64,000 nt of DNA from Flavobacterium frigidimaris (GCA_900129595.1 FQWG01000005.1:1-64000); one strand, 5' to 3'; positions 14,743 to 24,690 are shown, counted from the stretch's first letter. Program-made: numbers and translations. Notes: generated by a model not told the origin, from the letters alone.

Positions 14743-16431
14743 TTAAAACTTCACAGCTCCTTTAGGAACAGTTGTTCCAACAGTAGTTTTCTTTGCAAAA
14801 TCAAAATTAGTCGAAGACGTAAATTCAATATTCTTAGAACCTTCTCCATTAATGGAAATTGCTTTTGCTGAAGTTGAATTGAATTCCACATTTTTTAAAG
14901 ATAAATTTTTAGCATTGTAGATTTCAAATACATTGCTTTCTGCAATATCCAGTTTTGCATTCGTGATTTTGATTCCGTTAGCATCAATGATCGAAAAACC
15001 TTTTTCTGCTGTAGCAATTAAGTTAGAGATTTCGATATTCTCTAAATTCATTTCAGGTAAACCTTGTAAAAACACGGCTTGCTGAGCGCCTTTGATCGTT
15101 ACATTTTTGATGGAAATGTTTTTAAATTGTGGCGTTTCTACATTTACAGGCATTGCTTTATTAATGATTTTGTCTCCGCCTTCTTCTAACGTTTCTGCTA
15201 TCGATTTTCCTCCATAATACAGATTAAAAGAGATCGCCTGAGACGGAATATCTGTCATAAAAATATCAGAGATATAGATGTTTTCAACTACACCGCCACG
15301 TCCGCGATTACTTTTGAAGCGAAGACCAACGTCAGTTCCCATAAAAGTGCAATTTGAGACATGCATGTTTTTTACACCACCGGACATTTCGCTACCAACC
15401 GTCACACCTCCGTGTCCGTGATACACGATATTGTTTTTTATGATGATATTTTCACAGGGAACACCTCTTTCGCGACCGTCTTTATCTTTTCCTGATTTAA
15501 TACAAATTGCATCGTCACCCACATCAAAACTTGAATTTTCGATGATTACATTTTTGCAGGATTCTACATCAAGACCATCTCCATTTTGAGAATACCAAGG
15601 ATTACGAACTGTAATATTTCTAACAATTAAATCCTCAACCATTAGTGGGTGAATGTTCCAGGCTGGAGAATTTTGAAATACAGGTCCGTCAAATAAAACT
15701 CTTTTACTGTTTTGAATACTTACCAATACCGGACGTAAAAAGTCGTGAATTTTTTCAAAATCTTCTTTTATTTTTAAATCCGGACGCACGTTTTGATCCG
15801 CGCCTTTAGAAGCATTCATAAAAACTTCTGAAGGATACCAGCTCGTTTTATCTTTATTTAGAACACCGCCGGAAGAAACAAATTTTTTCCATTGACTATC
15901 TGTTAATTTGCTCTTTTTAACCTGTCTCCAGACTTCGCCGGATCCGTCCCAGACACCACTTCCGGTGAAAGCAATATTTTCAAGGTTTTTACCATAAATA
16001 GGAGAGATGCAACGCCATGTATTGAGCCCTTCAAAACTCGTTTCGATAATTGGATATAGGCTTTTATCAGGAGAAAATTTGATTAATGCTCCGGTTTCAG
16101 CATGAAGTTCCAGATTGCTTTTTAAAATAATCGGTCCTGTAAGCCATATTCCCGCAGGGATAATTACTTTTCCTCCGCCTTTTTTTGAAACCGCATCTAT
16201 AGCATCGGCGAAAGCCTTAGTATTGAGAACATACCCGCCGTTTACAGCACCAAAATCTTTTATGTTGACACTGTTTTTAGGAATTACAGGTTCTTTGACT
16301 TTCGCCATTTTAAACTCAATATTCTTGTAAGTGTCATAGGGTTTCGAATTTTGGGCGACAATGTTCTGCGAACAACTTGCAATCATAATTGCCAAAGCAA
16401 TACGTAAAAAGTTAATTGGGTTAGTTTTCAT
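14743..16431 (-). CDS. GH28 polygalacturonase-family protein (lipoprotein-like)
   Basis: 562 residues with a right-handed beta-helix GH28 domain. Catalytic landmarks are NGD (283-285, the usual N-T-D with Gly for Thr), DD at 306-307, HGHGG with His340, and RFK at 371-373 in place of RIK. These changes suggest an exo-acting or side-chain-tolerant rather than a classical endo-polygalacturonase. The N-terminus ends IASC at residue 20, a good lipobox, with an alternative signal peptidase I site after VAQ. It probably sits in the periplasm or outer membrane and removes galacturonate from homogalacturonan or rhamnogalacturonan. It is a single minus-strand gene divergent from the GH141-like gene. 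Confidence 0.87.
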   Translation of the reverse strand: MKTNPINFLRIALAIMIASCSQNIVAQNSKPYDTYKNIEFKMAKVKEPVIPKNSVNIKDFGAVNGGYVLNTKAFADAIDAVSKKGGGKVIIPAGIWLTGPIILKSNLELHAETGALIKFSPDKSLYPIIETSFEGLNTWRCISPIYGKNLENIAFTGSGVWDGSGEVWRQVKKSKLTDSQWKKFVSSGGVLNKDKTSWYPSEVFMNASKGADQNVRPDLKIKEDFEKIHDFLRPVLVSIQNSKRVLFDGPVFQNSPAWNIHPLMVEDLIVRNITVRNPWYSQNGDGLDVESCKNVIIENSSFDVGDDAICIKSGKDKDGRERGVPCENIIIKNNIVYHGHGGVTVGSEMSGGVKNMHVSNCTFMGTDVGLRFKSNRGRGGVVENIYISDIFMTDIPSQAISFNLYYGGKSIAETLEEGGDKIINKAMPVNVETPQFKNISIKNVTIKGAQQAVFLQGLPEMNLENIEISNLIATAEKGFSIIDANGIKITNAKLDIAESNVFEIYNAKNLSLKNVEFNSTSAKAISINGEGSKNIEFTSSTNFDFAKKTTVGTTVPKGAVKF

Positions 16432-16834
16432 TGATATTGTATTATGGTTAAAATTTAGATCTGTATTAGAAGGTTTTATTTGCTAAATCTGTTTATTGAT
16501 CCTTGTTTTTTTATTGATAAAGAAAAAATGATTGAGCATTAATAATAAAACATAAATGTAATCGATTACACAAATCTATAAAAAAATATTCTAAATATTC
16601 CTCCTAATTGAAAGATTGCCACAAAAGAAATAGTAAAAGTTAAGAAAATATAGTTTATCCATGTTCATTTCAATAATAGCAGGAGGGTACAGGATACTTA
16701 TATTTTTATGTTCTTTTAAATTGTGCCATATATTTAAGGTAAATGTTAAAATATCTGTTGATGTAAATTTTTTATTACTTTAAATTATATCCCTAATAAT
16801 TTTAATACCAAAAAAAGTTTAAAAATTCAAAATA
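16432..16834. promoter_or_regulatory. Divergent regulatory region GH28 / GH141-like
   Basis: 403 bases without a gene. It contains the 14-bp palindrome at 16557-16570 and a minus-strand TAGATTTG element at 16571-16578. The half nearer to 16835 is very AT-rich; I see no convincing TTG/TAnnTTTG pair there. No small ORF is credible. Confidence 0.55.
16557..16570. promoter_or_regulatory. LacI-family-like operator
   Basis: TGTAATCGATTACA is a perfect 14-bp palindrome with the central CG typical of LacI/GalR-family operators. It lies immediately downstream, on the minus strand, of TAGATTTG (16578-16571), which fits the TAnnTTTG -7 element. It would therefore cover the start of GH28 transcription, a classic repressor position. 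I saw no second copy in the other intergenic regions that I checked by eye. Confidence 0.5.
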
Positions 16835-19342
16835 ATGCATTCAAATTCTTTTCATAAAATTTTCATTGTTCTTTTTATTTTCTTTTCTATTTTTTCAGCC
16901 AACGCTGCAGAAATTTGGGTTTCTCCAACTGGAAAAGATACTAATGTAGGGACAAAATCAAATCCTGTGGCAACAGTACAAATGGCAATGCGAAAAGCCA
17001 GAGAATTACGCCGACTAAAAGATCCGTCTGTAAAAGGAGGGATTCAGATTATCGTAATGAATGGTACTTATTATTTAAACGAACCCTTGTTTGTGCGACC
17101 TGAAGATTCAGGAACTCCGGAAAGTCCAACAACAATAGTAGCAGATCTAAATGCAAAACCAATTATTAATGGTGGATTTGAAATTAAAAATTGGAAAAAA
17201 GTTACGACTATAAATGGTGTAAAAAAAGCCAATGTATGGGTTGCTGATGCGCCTAAAATTGCTGGTGAAATTATCAATTACCGTCAGTTATGGGTCAATG
17301 ATAAAAAAGCGGTGAGAGCCAAGAGTACAGCCGGAAAAACGATGGATCGTATTTTGTCATGGGATCATGTATCGCAAACGTGCTGGATTCCGTTTAAAGA
17401 CAAGTCGATTAAGTTTGAGCCCGGAATGGAAATGTTCATCACACAATGGTGGTCGGTTGCGAATCTTCGAATCAAAAATATCGAAGTTCAAAAAGACAGC
17501 GCCAGACTTTCGTTTGAAGAGCCGGAAAGCCGCATTCAAAGCGAACATCCTTGGCCGGCACCGTGGATTTCTAAAAATAACGGAAATTCAGCTTTCTATT
17601 TAAACAACGGAATTTCGATGCTTAATGAAGCCGGAGAATGGTATCTGGATAAAAAAAGCGCAAAAATATATTATATTCCAAGAGCTGGCGAAGACATGAA
17701 TTCGGCTAAAGTAACGGTTCCTGTTTTAGAAAATTTAGTAGAAGTAAAGGGAACTATAGATACTCCCGTACATGATTTTAGATTTAAAGGAATTTCATTT
17801 CAATACAGCAATTGGCTTCGTCCTTCGCAGCAAGGTCATGTTCCGTTGCAATCTGGTTTGTATTTATTAGATGCTTATAAATTAAAGATTCCGGGAACTC
17901 CAAATCAGGCCAGTTTAGAAAACCAGGCGTGGGTAGGCAGGCCAAGAGCGGCTGTGGAAGTGAATTATGCAAATAATATTCAGTTTGAATCGTGTCGTTT
18001 TGAGCATTTAGCCTCAACAGGATTGGATTTGAATAAAGGAACAAATCACAATACAGTAAAAGGAAATTTATTCAAAGACATTGGTGGAAGCGCTATAAAT
18101 GTTGGCGTATTTTCAGAAGAAGCCTTCGAGGCGCATTTACCATTAAATGTAAAAGATGAAAGAGAAATTTGTTCTGATGAATTAATTGCTGATAATTTGA
18201 TTACAAACGTTACCACTGAAGACTGGGGAACACTGGGAATCAGTGCAGGTTTTGTTCGTAATATTACTATTGAACACAACGAAATTTCAGACGTATCTTA
18301 CTCTGGAATCGCAATGGGATGGGGCTGGACACATACGGCAAACGTAATGAAAAACAATAAAATCCTTGGAAATAAAATTCATCATTATGCCAAACATTTG
18401 CATGATGTTTCAGGAATTTATACCCTTTCTTCACAGCCAAACAGCAGAATTGAAGAGAATTATATCGATAAGGTGTACAACAGTCCTTATGCGCACGATC
18501 CTTTTTTGTGGTTGTATTTGTATACAGATGAAGGAAGTCAGGGATTTACAATCAAAAACAATTGGATTGCGACCGAGAAAATCCTAAAAAACAATAATGG
18601 TCCTCAAGGTAATATCTGGCAGGATAATAATCCGTATGTAAGCACTAGAATCAAAGAGGCAGCCGGAATCAGAGCGCCGTATACGGATTTAACAAAAGAG
18701 GTTTTTATTGATGAAAGCTGGGGTTTACAAGAATTACCAAAACCGGTTGCGATAGAATTGATAGGATCTGACTTTGATATCGAAAAAATAAAATCGACTA
18801 TAAAAGGATTTAGAATTGTAGGTGAATCGTTGTACCAATGGAAAAATCGTCTGGTGATTTACGGAAAAATGAATCAGCCTGAAAGAACAAAGCGAAAATT
18901 GGCTTTGGCTTTTCCATCCCTTCAAATTAAAATCTATGAAAATCCGATTTATGATTTCCAAAATTTTGACAGATGCAAAGATTCAAAACCGGCATCTGAA
19001 TGGGAGAATGTTGTTTTGACAGCCAATTTGGTTGATGATTCAAAATTGCAAAAGGAATATGTAGATTATCATACCACGCAATTCGAGAAATGGCCTGAAA
19101 TCGCAAAAGGTTTCTGTAATGCTGATTTTCAACAGTTGCAGGTTTTTAAAAATGAAAAACAATTGATATTGATTATCAGTATTCCCAAAGGAGAAAATCT
19201 GGATAAATTAAACCCGAAGACCACTCAAAACAATCCACGTGTTGAGGAATGGAATGCTTTAATGAAAAAATACCAAACCGGAATTCAAGGCGCAAAACCA
19301 GACGAAACCTGGATTTTCTTAAATAAAATAGAGACGAAATAA
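16835..19342 (+). CDS. Secreted beta-helix glycosidase, GH141-like
   Basis: 835 residues with a signal peptide (cleavage near ANAAE, residue 25). The mature start EIWVSPTGKDTNVGTKSNP, the NGTYYLNEPLFVRPEDSG segment and NGGFEIKNWKK, then a right-handed beta-helix (about 350-560), match the organisation of GH141. That family includes an alpha-L-fucosidase of rhamnogalacturonan II and xylanases. The last 200 residues form an extra domain with no motif I know. The gene is at the left end of the plus-strand pectin block and next to a possible L-fucose catabolic operon, which fits fucose release. Family assignment is from memory of the pattern. Confidence 0.65.
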   Translation: MHSNSFHKIFIVLFIFFSIFSANAAEIWVSPTGKDTNVGTKSNPVATVQMAMRKARELRRLKDPSVKGGIQIIVMNGTYYLNEPLFVRPEDSGTPESPTTIVADLNAKPIINGGFEIKNWKKVTTINGVKKANVWVADAPKIAGEIINYRQLWVNDKKAVRAKSTAGKTMDRILSWDHVSQTCWIPFKDKSIKFEPGMEMFITQWWSVANLRIKNIEVQKDSARLSFEEPESRIQSEHPWPAPWISKNNGNSAFYLNNGISMLNEAGEWYLDKKSAKIYYIPRAGEDMNSAKVTVPVLENLVEVKGTIDTPVHDFRFKGISFQYSNWLRPSQQGHVPLQSGLYLLDAYKLKIPGTPNQASLENQAWVGRPRAAVEVNYANNIQFESCRFEHLASTGLDLNKGTNHNTVKGNLFKDIGGSAINVGVFSEEAFEAHLPLNVKDEREICSDELIADNLITNVTTEDWGTLGISAGFVRNITIEHNEISDVSYSGIAMGWGWTHTANVMKNNKILGNKIHHYAKHLHDVSGIYTLSSQPNSRIEENYIDKVYNSPYAHDPFLWLYLYTDEGSQGFTIKNNWIATEKILKNNNGPQGNIWQDNNPYVSTRIKEAAGIRAPYTDLTKEVFIDESWGLQELPKPVAIELIGSDFDIEKIKSTIKGFRIVGESLYQWKNRLVIYGKMNQPERTKRKLALAFPSLQIKIYENPIYDFQNFDRCKDSKPASEWENVVLTANLVDDSKLQKEYVDYHTTQFEKWPEIAKGFCNADFQQLQVFKNEKQLILIISIPKGENLDKLNPKTTQNNPRVEEWNALMKKYQTGIQGAKPDETWIFLNKIETK

Positions 19343-19506
19343 TGACATATTACTTATCCTAATATGTTTCCAAAACCTCTTAGGTATGCTTAATGCCAAT
19401 AAAAAGGTAAGATACTCCCGCTAGCTATTGGGATATAAGAATTAACACAGATTGAAAATCCTTTAAGCCTTTTTAAACTGTGGCAAAAAATAAATAAAAA
19501 GTAATA

Positions 19507-19533
19507 CCTAACAGGTTTTAGAAACCTGTTAGG
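19507..19533. repeat. CCTAACAGGTTT palindrome, intact copy
   Basis: CCTAACAGGTTT (19507-19518) and AAACCTGTTAGG (19522-19533) form a perfect 12-bp stem with a 3-base loop. It sits 39 bases before the Gfo gene. Related copies are at 14604-14629, 55967-55993 and 56048-56074. Confidence 0.75.
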
Positions 19534-19571
19534 ATACTATAGAAAATCTAACTATCAAACCAAAAATATAA

Positions 19572-20636
19572 ATGTTAAGAATAGCCATTTTAGGACTCGG
19601 AGAAGGCCGAAGCACCATGTCTGCTGCTTTAGGAAGTTCAAAATTAGAACTCGTAAAAGTATGCGACAGAAATGAAGAATTGTGTAAAAAGAGAGCAAGG
19701 GAATTCGATTTCCATTCCTATACCACCAATTATGATGATTTATTAAAGGATAATTCAATTGATATCATTGCCATTTATACACCCGATCATTTGCATGCAG
19801 AACATATAAAGCAAGCTTTATTGCATGGTAAACATGTAGTTTGTACCAAACCATTTATCGATGATCTTTCAGATGCTGCTTCACTTTTAGAACTCAGTAA
19901 AAAAACAGGTAAAAAGGTTTTTATAGGTCAGAGTTCAAGATTTTTTGAACCTGCAAAAAGACAACGAAAAGATTATGAAGAAGGTTTACTGGGAGATTTA
20001 ATCACTATCGAAGCGCAGTATCACGCAGATCACAGATGGTTTTTAGAAAAAGAATGGTCGTTGTTGCAGTCTTTCAAATGGCTGTACGGAGGTTTAAGCC
20101 ATCCTGTAGATTTTATCAGATGGTATTTACCCAACATTCAAGAAGTTATGGGCTACGGAATGATTAGTAGTAACGGAAGTGCTGCGGGCTTGAAAAACGA
20201 AGACACGATGCATTTTATCTTCAAGGCCGCAGACGGAAGAATTGCCAGAGTAAGCGGTGTTTATACCTCTCCAACGCAGCCTGCGCAAAGAGACAGCGGA
20301 ATGAGCACTATTTTAAGAGCAACTCAAGGTGCAAGTCAGGCTGATTATCATGAATTGCGTTATGCCGTTACAGACAAAACGGGGGAAGAAAAAGTAATTA
20401 CGTGGGGAGATTCGACCTTAAAACATTATTTCCGTTTTGAAGGACAAAGCCATCACGCAGGAGAATATCAAAATTATCTGGAATATTTTGTAGACAGCAT
20501 CGAACTCAACTTTACTGCCTATCCGGACATGGAAGAAGGAATTGGAACCGTAGCTTTACTACAGGCAATGGACAGATCACTGCAAACCGGATTGCCAGTA
20601 AAAATAGCTGACGTTCTTAATGAATATGGACTATGA
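19572..20636 (+). CDS. Gfo/Idh/MocA-family oxidoreductase
   Basis: 354 residues, cytoplasmic. The Rossmann loop is ILGLGEGRSTMSAA (non-canonical GLGEG), then VCDRNEEL. CTKPF replaces the EKP motif near residue 95, and GGLSHPVDFIRWYLPN holds the conserved His-Pro-x-Asp active-site segment. Sugar or sugar-acid oxidation/reduction is the family role. It overlaps the sodium symporter gene by four bases (ATGA at 20633-20636), so transport and first modification of the same solute are likely coupled. It differs from the Gfo protein encoded at 3885-4952, including in its EKP variant (TKP versus QKP). Confidence 0.85.
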   Translation: MLRIAILGLGEGRSTMSAALGSSKLELVKVCDRNEELCKKRAREFDFHSYTTNYDDLLKDNSIDIIAIYTPDHLHAEHIKQALLHGKHVVCTKPFIDDLSDAASLLELSKKTGKKVFIGQSSRFFEPAKRQRKDYEEGLLGDLITIEAQYHADHRWFLEKEWSLLQSFKWLYGGLSHPVDFIRWYLPNIQEVMGYGMISSNGSAAGLKNEDTMHFIFKAADGRIARVSGVYTSPTQPAQRDSGMSTILRATQGASQADYHELRYAVTDKTGEEKVITWGDSTLKHYFRFEGQSHHAGEYQNYLEYFVDSIELNFTAYPDMEEGIGTVALLQAMDRSLQTGLPVKIADVLNEYGL

Positions 20637-22213
20637 ACAGCATCTATGATAAATTAACAACGCTTGATTTTGTAATTGTTGCCGTTTATCTGGTGGCTTT
20701 ATTAATCATTGGCTGGGTCGTTAGTGTCAAGCAAAGCAAGAAAAACGAAACACTTTTTCTCGCCGGAAATTCACTAAACTGGTACAGCATCGGTTTCAAT
20801 ATGTGGGGAACAAATGTGGGTCCGTCATCCTTATTGGCATTTGCAAGTATTGGTTACGCCACCGGAATTGTAGCGGGAAATTTCGAATGGTATGCTTTTG
20901 TTTTTTTACTGCTTTTGGCAATGGTTTTTGCACCGCGTTATATTGCGAGCAAAGTAAGCACAATGCCGGAATATATGGGAAAACGCTATGGCGACAGCAC
21001 ACAAAATATTTTGGCATGGTACGCTTTAGTCAAAATTTTGGTAAGCTGGTTATCGTTAGGATTATTTAGTGGAGGTGTTTTAGTGCGTCAGATTCTTGGA
21101 ATCCCGATGTGGCAAAGTGTGACCGTTTTAGTAATTTTTTCAGGAATTTTTACTTTCGCAGGAGGATTAAAAGCCATTGCCAAAGTTAATGTTTTTCAGA
21201 TGATTCTGCTGATTGTGGTTTCATTAACACTTTCGTTTTTAGGGCTGCAAAAATTAGGAGGAATCGATGTTTTAATTGCTAAAACACCGTCTAATTTCTG
21301 GAATTTAGTACAGCCGGCAAACGATGCGCACTATCCGTGGCCAGCGATTTTATTAGGATATCCTGTGGCCGCTGTGGCTTTTTTTTGTACAGATCAATCG
21401 ATGGTTCAAAGCGTTTTAGGTGCAAAGAATCTGGAACAGGGGCAATTAGGGGTAAATTTCATTGGCTGGCTAAAAGTTATGGCTTTGCCTTTGTTTATTT
21501 TACCGGGAATCCTTTGTTATGCGCTATATCCTGAATTAGGCAACAACTCTGATTTGGCGTATATGACCATGGTAACAAATTTGTTCCCAAGCGGAATGAA
21601 CGGTTTGGTAATTTGTGTGATGATTGCTGTTTTGGTAGGAACAATTGGTTCGTCGCTAAATGCGTTAAGCACCGTTTTTACCAATGATATTTATGTAAAG
21701 AAAATCAACCCGGCAGCAACTATAAAAGATCAGATTAAGATAGGAAGAATCACCATTGCAGCCGGATGTTTGTTTGCTATTCTAATTGCAGTGGCAATCG
21801 ACAATATAAAGGGACAAAATTTATTCAATATATTTCAGGCTGTTTTGGGCTTTTTAGCCCCTTCGTTATCCGTTGTGTTTTTGTTGAGTATCTTCTGGAA
21901 ACGCACCACAAAAAAAGCGGTAAATGCCACACTTTCCTGGGGATCTGCTTTTAGTTTATTTGTTGGGGTTTTATATCTCTGGATCTTCCCTGCCGATGTT
22001 TACACCATTTGGCCACACTTTTTATTGATATCCTTTTACATTTTTGCCGTTTTATTAATTGGGGCAGTTATCATTTCATTATTGGATAAAAGCCCTGAAA
22101 CCAATTTTTCAGTTGAAGTTGATATTCCTAAAACCAGCAAGAAAGTAAAACTGTTGTTTGGGTTATTAGGGATTGTAATTTTATGCTTGTATTTTGTTTT
22201 TAATGGCAATTAG
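20633..22213 (+). CDS. Sodium:solute symporter (SSS family)
   Basis: 526 residues with about 13-14 hydrophobic segments, inner membrane. SSS-family hallmarks are the early LAGNSLNWYSIGFNMWGTNV and GPSSLLAF segments with the sodium-site residues, ASKVSTMPEYMGKRYG, and FAGGLKAIAKVNVFQM. Such proteins take up sugars, uronates or other small solutes with Na+. Together with the overlapping oxidoreductase gene and the surrounding pectin enzymes, a pectin-derived monosaccharide or uronic acid is the likely cargo, but specificity is not readable. The gene ends just before a strong terminator. Confidence 0.88.
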   Translation: MNSIYDKLTTLDFVIVAVYLVALLIIGWVVSVKQSKKNETLFLAGNSLNWYSIGFNMWGTNVGPSSLLAFASIGYATGIVAGNFEWYAFVFLLLLAMVFAPRYIASKVSTMPEYMGKRYGDSTQNILAWYALVKILVSWLSLGLFSGGVLVRQILGIPMWQSVTVLVIFSGIFTFAGGLKAIAKVNVFQMILLIVVSLTLSFLGLQKLGGIDVLIAKTPSNFWNLVQPANDAHYPWPAILLGYPVAAVAFFCTDQSMVQSVLGAKNLEQGQLGVNFIGWLKVMALPLFILPGILCYALYPELGNNSDLAYMTMVTNLFPSGMNGLVICVMIAVLVGTIGSSLNALSTVFTNDIYVKKINPAATIKDQIKIGRITIAAGCLFAILIAVAIDNIKGQNLFNIFQAVLGFLAPSLSVVFLLSIFWKRTTKKAVNATLSWGSAFSLFVGVLYLWIFPADVYTIWPHFLLISFYIFAVLLIGAVIISLLDKSPETNFSVEVDIPKTSKKVKLLFGLLGIVILCLYFVFNGN

Positions 22214-22241
22214 ATTCAGATAAACTTTAGAAAATAATAAA

Positions 22242-22274
22242 AAAAAATGCTTCAGAATTCCTGAAGCATTTTTT
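22242..22274. terminator. Terminator after the symporter gene
   Basis: A 14-bp perfect stem (22242-22255 and 22261-22274, core TGCTTCAG / CTGAAGCA) has A-run and T-run flanks. It separates the Gfo/symporter pair from the GH78 gene, which therefore needs its own promoter. Confidence 0.85.
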
Positions 22275-22437
22275 ATATCTATACTTTTCTAAACCAATGA
22301 ATGATAAATCTCACAACTCATTATCTATTTGGAAAAAAATCAAATAAAATTTAAAGAATTAAATAAAAAAATGGGACTAAAATTACGGTCATGGTATAAA
22401 AAAGGTTAATTATTCCGTGTAAACAGGACAGTACAGG

Positions 22438-22468
22438 TTGTGAAATGTAAAAATAACATTTATCTTTA
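22438..22468 (+). promoter_or_regulatory. Candidate promoter of the GH78-led block
   Basis: TTG (22438-22440), 20 bases, then TATCTTTA (22461-22468), one mismatch to TAnnTTTG. It lies between the terminator at 22242-22274 and the ATG at 22487, where a promoter is required. The leader would be very short. Confidence 0.45.
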
Positions 22469-22486
22469 GCCTTAAATTATTTTTAT

Positions 22487-24673
22487 ATGAAGAACCAATT
22501 TTCAATTTCCAGATTTTTGTTTGTTTGTCTTATTTTTTGTCCTTCTGTTTTTCTGTTTGCGCAGGAAAAATCCAAAGAAGCGACATGGATCTGGTATCCA
22601 GGAGATTTTGAAGTTTGGTTAAGTAATAAAATGCAGGTAAAACGTACAGAACGCGAAGCAGTATTTCCGCCGCTTTGGCAATATTATAGTCCTTATGCCC
22701 TGGTAACTTTTCAAACAGAAGTAGATATTCCAAAGCCAGACGAGGTAAAAATCTATTCAGAAGGACCTTTTCAATTACTTTTAGATGGCGTTCAGGTGTA
22801 TGGGCAGCCAAAATCAATAGCAATTCCTGCCGGAAAACACAAAATTTCATTCAAAGTGTATAATCAGGAAGTGTTGCCGGCTATTTATATAGATGGTAAG
22901 TATGTTAAATCTGATGCATCCTGGAAGGTGACCAATGAAGATAAACTCTGGATTGATGAAACCGGAAAAGCACAACAATCCGGCACACCATGGGTACCTG
23001 TTGGTTCCTGGAATTTTGATGCGCCGGAGAATAAGCCTTCGGGATTTAAACTTACAACCAAACCTATGAACGCTAAAAAAACAGAAAAAATAGGAGGTGG
23101 CGCATTAGTAGATTTCGGTAAAGAAACTTTTGGTTACATTAAAATTCACGGTTTAAAAGGAAAAGGTAAAGTGGCACTTTATTATGGTGAATCTCGTGAG
23201 GAAGCGCTGGATTCTGCTCGATGCGAAACATTAGATCATTTATCTTTTGATGGAAATCAGCCTGAAACGTACACACATAATGGATCAAAAGCATTCCGCT
23301 ATGTTCAGGTACAAGCAGATGCAACGGTAAAATACGATTCTATTTCGATGCTTTATGAATACTTACCATTAGACTATCGTGGTGCATTCAAATCTTCAGA
23401 CCAACAATTGAATCAAATTTGGGATGTTTCGGCTTATACGATGCATTTAACATCTCGCGAATTTTTTATAGACGGAATAAAACGCGACCGCTGGGTTTGG
23501 TCTGGCGACGCTTATCAAAGTTATTTAATGAATTATTATTTATTCTTTGATTCGGCTTCTGTAGAACGAACCATGTTAGCGCTTCGTGGAAAAGAACCTG
23601 TGACGGCTCATGTTAATATCATAATGGATTATTCGCTCTATTGGTTTGTGGGTGTTTACGATTATTATTTGCACACAGGCGATACGAAATTTATCAAAAC
23701 TTTTTATCCGCGAATGAAATCACTTATGGATTTCTGTTTAAAAAGAAGAAATACAAGCGGATTCCTCGAACCATTAGAAGGCGATTGGGTGTTTATTGAT
23801 TGGGCTGACGGACTGCCAAAAACAGGCGAGGTTAGTTTTGAGCAAATGCTTTTAGCAAGAAGTTTAGAAGCGATGGTAGTTAGTGCTGAAATTGCTGGTG
23901 AAAAGCAAGATGAAGAGCAGTATCAAAAATTAGCGGATGATTTAAAAACAAAATTATTTGATGTTTTTTGGGATAAAAAACAAAACGTCATGAAGCACCA
24001 GCGCATAAACGGAAAAGTGGAAGAAATTGTCACGAGATACGCTAATATGTTCGGTATTTTTTTTAATTATTTTAATGAAGAGCAAAAACAAAGTATAAAA
24101 AATAAAGTGTTGCTCAATGATAATATTCTTAAAATCACAACACCATACATGCGTTTTTACGAATTGGAGGCTTTGTGTGCTATGGGAGAACAGGATTACG
24201 TTTTAAAAGAAATGAAAGACTATTGGGGCGGAATGCTAAAAGAGGGTGCAACATCTTTCTGGGAAGAATATAACCCAAACAAAAAAGGAGCAGACCATTT
24301 AGCCATGTATGGACGTCCTTACGGGAAAAGCCTTTGCCATGCTTGGGGAGCAAGTCCAATTTATTTGTTAGGGAAATATTATTTGGGCGTAAAACCAACT
24401 TCGCCGGGATATTCTGAGTATGAAATTAAACCCAACTTAGGCGGTTTACAATGGATGCAGGGAAAAGTTCCAACACCAAACGGAGAAGTCGAATTGTATT
24501 GCAGTACCAAAGAAATCAAAGTAAAAGCAGCTGAAGGCGAAGGAAAATTAGTTTTTGAAAGTTCAGGCAAGCCCAAATCAAATTCAGGAATAATTGAAAC
24601 ATTGGCTAAAAATAAATACCAATTGATTATTCAGCCTAATGTAGAATATAAAATAAGTTATAAAGCGCTATAA
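22487..24673 (+). CDS. GH78 alpha-L-rhamnosidase
   Basis: 728 residues with a signal peptide (cleavage after FLFAQ, about residue 26). A beta-sandwich N-terminal region (30-280) precedes the (alpha/alpha)6 catalytic domain. The domain is marked by EFFIDGIKRDRWVWSGD at 325-341, the GH78 active-site segment with Asp329, Arg333 and Asp334. TSFWEEYNP and AWGASPIYLLGKYYLGV lie later, and the C-terminal beta domain ends near 725. It cleaves terminal alpha-L-rhamnose from rhamnogalacturonan fragments. The released L-rhamnose is a candidate substrate for the oxidation operon at 9936-14564. First gene after a terminator. Confidence 0.9.
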   Translation: MKNQFSISRFLFVCLIFCPSVFLFAQEKSKEATWIWYPGDFEVWLSNKMQVKRTEREAVFPPLWQYYSPYALVTFQTEVDIPKPDEVKIYSEGPFQLLLDGVQVYGQPKSIAIPAGKHKISFKVYNQEVLPAIYIDGKYVKSDASWKVTNEDKLWIDETGKAQQSGTPWVPVGSWNFDAPENKPSGFKLTTKPMNAKKTEKIGGGALVDFGKETFGYIKIHGLKGKGKVALYYGESREEALDSARCETLDHLSFDGNQPETYTHNGSKAFRYVQVQADATVKYDSISMLYEYLPLDYRGAFKSSDQQLNQIWDVSAYTMHLTSREFFIDGIKRDRWVWSGDAYQSYLMNYYLFFDSASVERTMLALRGKEPVTAHVNIIMDYSLYWFVGVYDYYLHTGDTKFIKTFYPRMKSLMDFCLKRRNTSGFLEPLEGDWVFIDWADGLPKTGEVSFEQMLLARSLEAMVVSAEIAGEKQDEEQYQKLADDLKTKLFDVFWDKKQNVMKHQRINGKVEEIVTRYANMFGIFFNYFNEEQKQSIKNKVLLNDNILKITTPYMRFYELEALCAMGEQDYVLKEMKDYWGGMLKEGATSFWEEYNPNKKGADHLAMYGRPYGKSLCHAWGASPIYLLGKYYLGVKPTSPGYSEYEIKPNLGGLQWMQGKVPTPNGEVELYCSTKEIKVKAAEGEGKLVFESSGKPKSNSGIIETLAKNKYQLIIQPNVEYKISYKAL

Positions 24674-24690
24674 TTTTTACGTCTAGTTGT

